Shown here: piece by piece, positions 61,850-64,000 of the stretch
Layout of the letters: every line of letters starts with the position of its first letter
How positions within the stretch are numbered: the first letter of the stretch is position 1
Source: Petrosia ficiformis
Taxonomy: Eukaryota; Porifera; Demospongiae; Haplosclerida; Petrosiidae
DNA: 64,000 nt
Reading direction: 5' to 3'
Assembly (NCBI GenBank): GCA_947044365.1
Contig: OX345641.1
Location: forward strand, 5,054,460-5,118,459
Translations under genes and position numbers: made by a program
Notes under the pieces: model-generated
The model's input: only the letters and a program-made list of their open reading frames with translations
The model's database searches: none
Told to the model about the DNA's origin: nothing

Positions 61850-64000
61850 CACTGGGACTCCACTAGGTCCCAATAAGTGTCCACTGGGACCCAATATCTG
61901 TCCAATAGGACCCAATAGGAGTCCAATAGGACCCAATAGGAATCCACTAGCACAAATAAGGAGTCCACTAGGACCCAACAGGAGTCCACTATGACCTATA
62001 AGCAGTCCGCTAGGACTCAATAGGAGTCCATCAGGACCAAGACGGAGTCCACTAGGACACAATAGGAGTTCACTAGGACCCAATAGGAGTCCACTAGGAC
62101 AGATTAGTAGTCCACAAGGACCCATCTTGAGTCCATTATTACCAATGAGGAGTCCACTAGGACCCAATACTACTCCACTAGAACCCATAATGAGTCCTCC
62201 AGGATCCTTGAAGTGCCCAATAGGAACCAAAAGTACTCCATTAAGACCCATTAGGAGTCCACTGGGACCCATTATAAGTCCAATAGGACCCAATAGGAGT
62301 CCTCCAGGACTCAATAGGAGTCCACTAGCACCAATAAGGACTCCACTAGGACCAATAGTGTGTCCACTATGACCAATTAGTAGTTCACAAGCACCCATTA
62401 GGAGTCCAGTAGGACCAATATTTTGTCCTCTAGGACCCATGAAGAGTCCAGTAGGAACCAATAGGACTCTATTAGGACCCATTAGGAGTCCACTAGGACA
62501 CATAAGGAGTCCACTAGGATCCATTAGGAGTCACATAGGACCCAATAGGACTCCACTATGACTCATTAGGATCCACTAGGACGCATAAGGAGTCCACTAG
62601 GACCCATTAGGACTCCATTATGACCCAGAAGGATGCCACTAGGACACAATAGGAGTCCTCTAGGACTCAATAAGAGTCCACTAGGACAAACAATTAGTCC
62701 CCTAGGACCCATTAGAAGTCCACTAGGATCCATCTTGAGTCCATTAGGACCAATTAGGTGTCCTCAAGGACCCATAATGATTCTATGCGGACCAATAAGG
62801 AACCCATTAGCAGTCCTCTATGACCCATAAGGAGTCCACCAGGACCAAATAGGAGTCCATTAGGACCAAATAGGATTCCGCTAGGACCTATAAGGAGTCC
62901 AATAGGACCATTAAAGAGTCCACTGGGACACATAAGGAGTCCAGTATGACCCAATAGAATTCCACAAGGACCAATAAGGTGTCCACTAGTACCCAATAGG
63001 AGTCCACTAGGACCCAATAGTTGTCCACTAGGACATAAAAGGAGTCCACTAGGACCCATTACGAGTCCTCTAGGACCCAATAGGAGTCCAGTAGTACCCA
63101 ATATTACTCCACTAGGACCTATTAGGAGTCGATTCGGACCCATTAGGAATACTTTAGGATCAATAAGGTGTCCACTAGAACCCATTAGGAGTCCACTAGG
63201 ACCCAATAGGTGTCCACTAGGACCCATAGTACTACAAGAGGACCCATTAGGAGTCCAATAGGATCCGATAGTAGTCCACTATGACCCATAAGGAGTCCAC
63301 TAGGACCATTAAGGAGTCCACTAGGACACATTACGAGTCCAGTAGGACCCAATAGAATTCCACAAGGACCAATAAGGTGTCAACTAGTATCCATCAAGTG
63401 TCCACTAGGACCCATTAGGAGTCCAATAGGAGCCATAAGGGATGAAATAGGACCCGATAGGTCTCCACTAGGACCCATTAGTAGTCCACTAGGACCCATT
63501 AGTAGTCCACTAGGACCCTTAAGGAGTGCACTGGGACCCCATAGGAGTCCATTAAGACCCATTATGTGTCCACCATGACAAATTAGGCGTGCTCTAGCAC
63601 TCAAAAGGACTCCACTAGTACCCATAAGGAGTACACTAAGACCCATTATGATTCCACTAGATCCCTATTACGATCGAAGAGGAGTCCACTAGGAACCAAT
63701 AGGAGTCTACTAGGACCAATAAGGTGTCCATTAGGACCCAAAATGAGTCCACTACAACCTAATGGGATTCCACTAGGACCCATTTGGAGTCCACTAGGAC
63801 CCATAAGGAGTCTATTTGGACCCAATATGAGTCCACTGCAACCTCATGGGTGTCCACGAGTACCAGTAAGGAGTCCACTAGGACACATTAGTAGTCCACT
63901 ATTACCAAACACGACTCCACTATGACACCTTAGGAGTCCCCTAGGACTCAATACGACTCCACTATGACCCATTAGGAGTCCACTGGGACCCAATATTACT
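61850..64000 (-). repeat. Right arm of the long inverted duplication
   Basis: Reverse-complement copy of 35,605-37,741. The match still holds at the last bases of the window: GGGACCCAATATTACT pairs with AGTAATATTGGGTCCC at 35,605. The true extent is therefore unknown. Confidence 0.92.

Larger units (their letters stand above)
55209..64000 (-). repeat. 21-bp satellite array, right block part 2 (reverse orientation)
   Basis: About 420 reverse-oriented monomers continuing to the window edge, containing two telomeric tracts, tandem duplications at 2,042-bp and 689-bp offsets, and the inverted copy of 35,605-37,741. No coding content is supported. Confidence 0.97.

Overview
This is eukaryotic, almost entirely non-coding, repeat-dominated DNA. 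I find no gene I can support. About 82% of the window is one 21-bp satellite. Its monomer is two related half-units, CCTAGTGGACT followed by CCTATTGGGT. Because 21 is divisible by three and the consensus is stop-free in three of six frames, the satellite produces long open frames with heptapeptide periodicity (GPSGLLL, VLVDSYW, NRSPLGP). I treat these as by-products of the repeat. The organism cannot be named from the sequence. Short (CCCTAAA)n/(TTTAGGG)n tracts are the heptamer type common in plants, many algae and some protists. A 615-bp element with TTAA duplications and CCCTTTG ends is piggyBac-like. GATA/GACA/GGAT microsatellites are abundant. Together these suggest a large, repeat-rich eukaryotic genome, in a heterochromatic (pericentromeric or subtelomeric) block.

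Layout. 1-39,303: satellite in + orientation, built from nested higher-order repeats and segmental copies, including a 461-bp unit present four times, a 399-bp unit present twice, and blocks of 0.5-1.5 kb shared between about 0-9.3 kb and 25.2-31.8 kb. 39,304-44,690: strongly strand-asymmetric microsatellite complex (GATA, 8-bp TAGATAGG, GGAT, GGAC, 9-bp GACAGGATA), punctuated by six copies of a conserved non-microsatellite core. 44,691-49,690: AT-rich island made at least partly of old, diverged repeats of about 195-250 bp and a duplication about 4.1 kb apart. 49,731-50,296: degenerate telomere-like tract, a TA microsatellite and a second copy of the left microsatellite edge. 50,297-50,961: a short piece of + satellite. 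Near 50,959 the satellite reverses orientation and stays reversed to 64,000, interrupted at 54,590-55,204 by the piggyBac-like element.

Large-scale organisation. The stretch 35,605-37,741 is repeated in inverted orientation at about 61,850-64,000 (paired coordinates sum to about 99,605) and the copy runs off the right edge. Four short telomeric tracts sit at the same satellite junction, once in the left block and three times in the right, so they were carried along by satellite duplication; a fifth, minimal one is at 31,746. Paralogous satellite copies act as internal controls. They show the empty site of the piggyBac-like insertion and the tract-free version of the 31.75-kb telomeric insertion.
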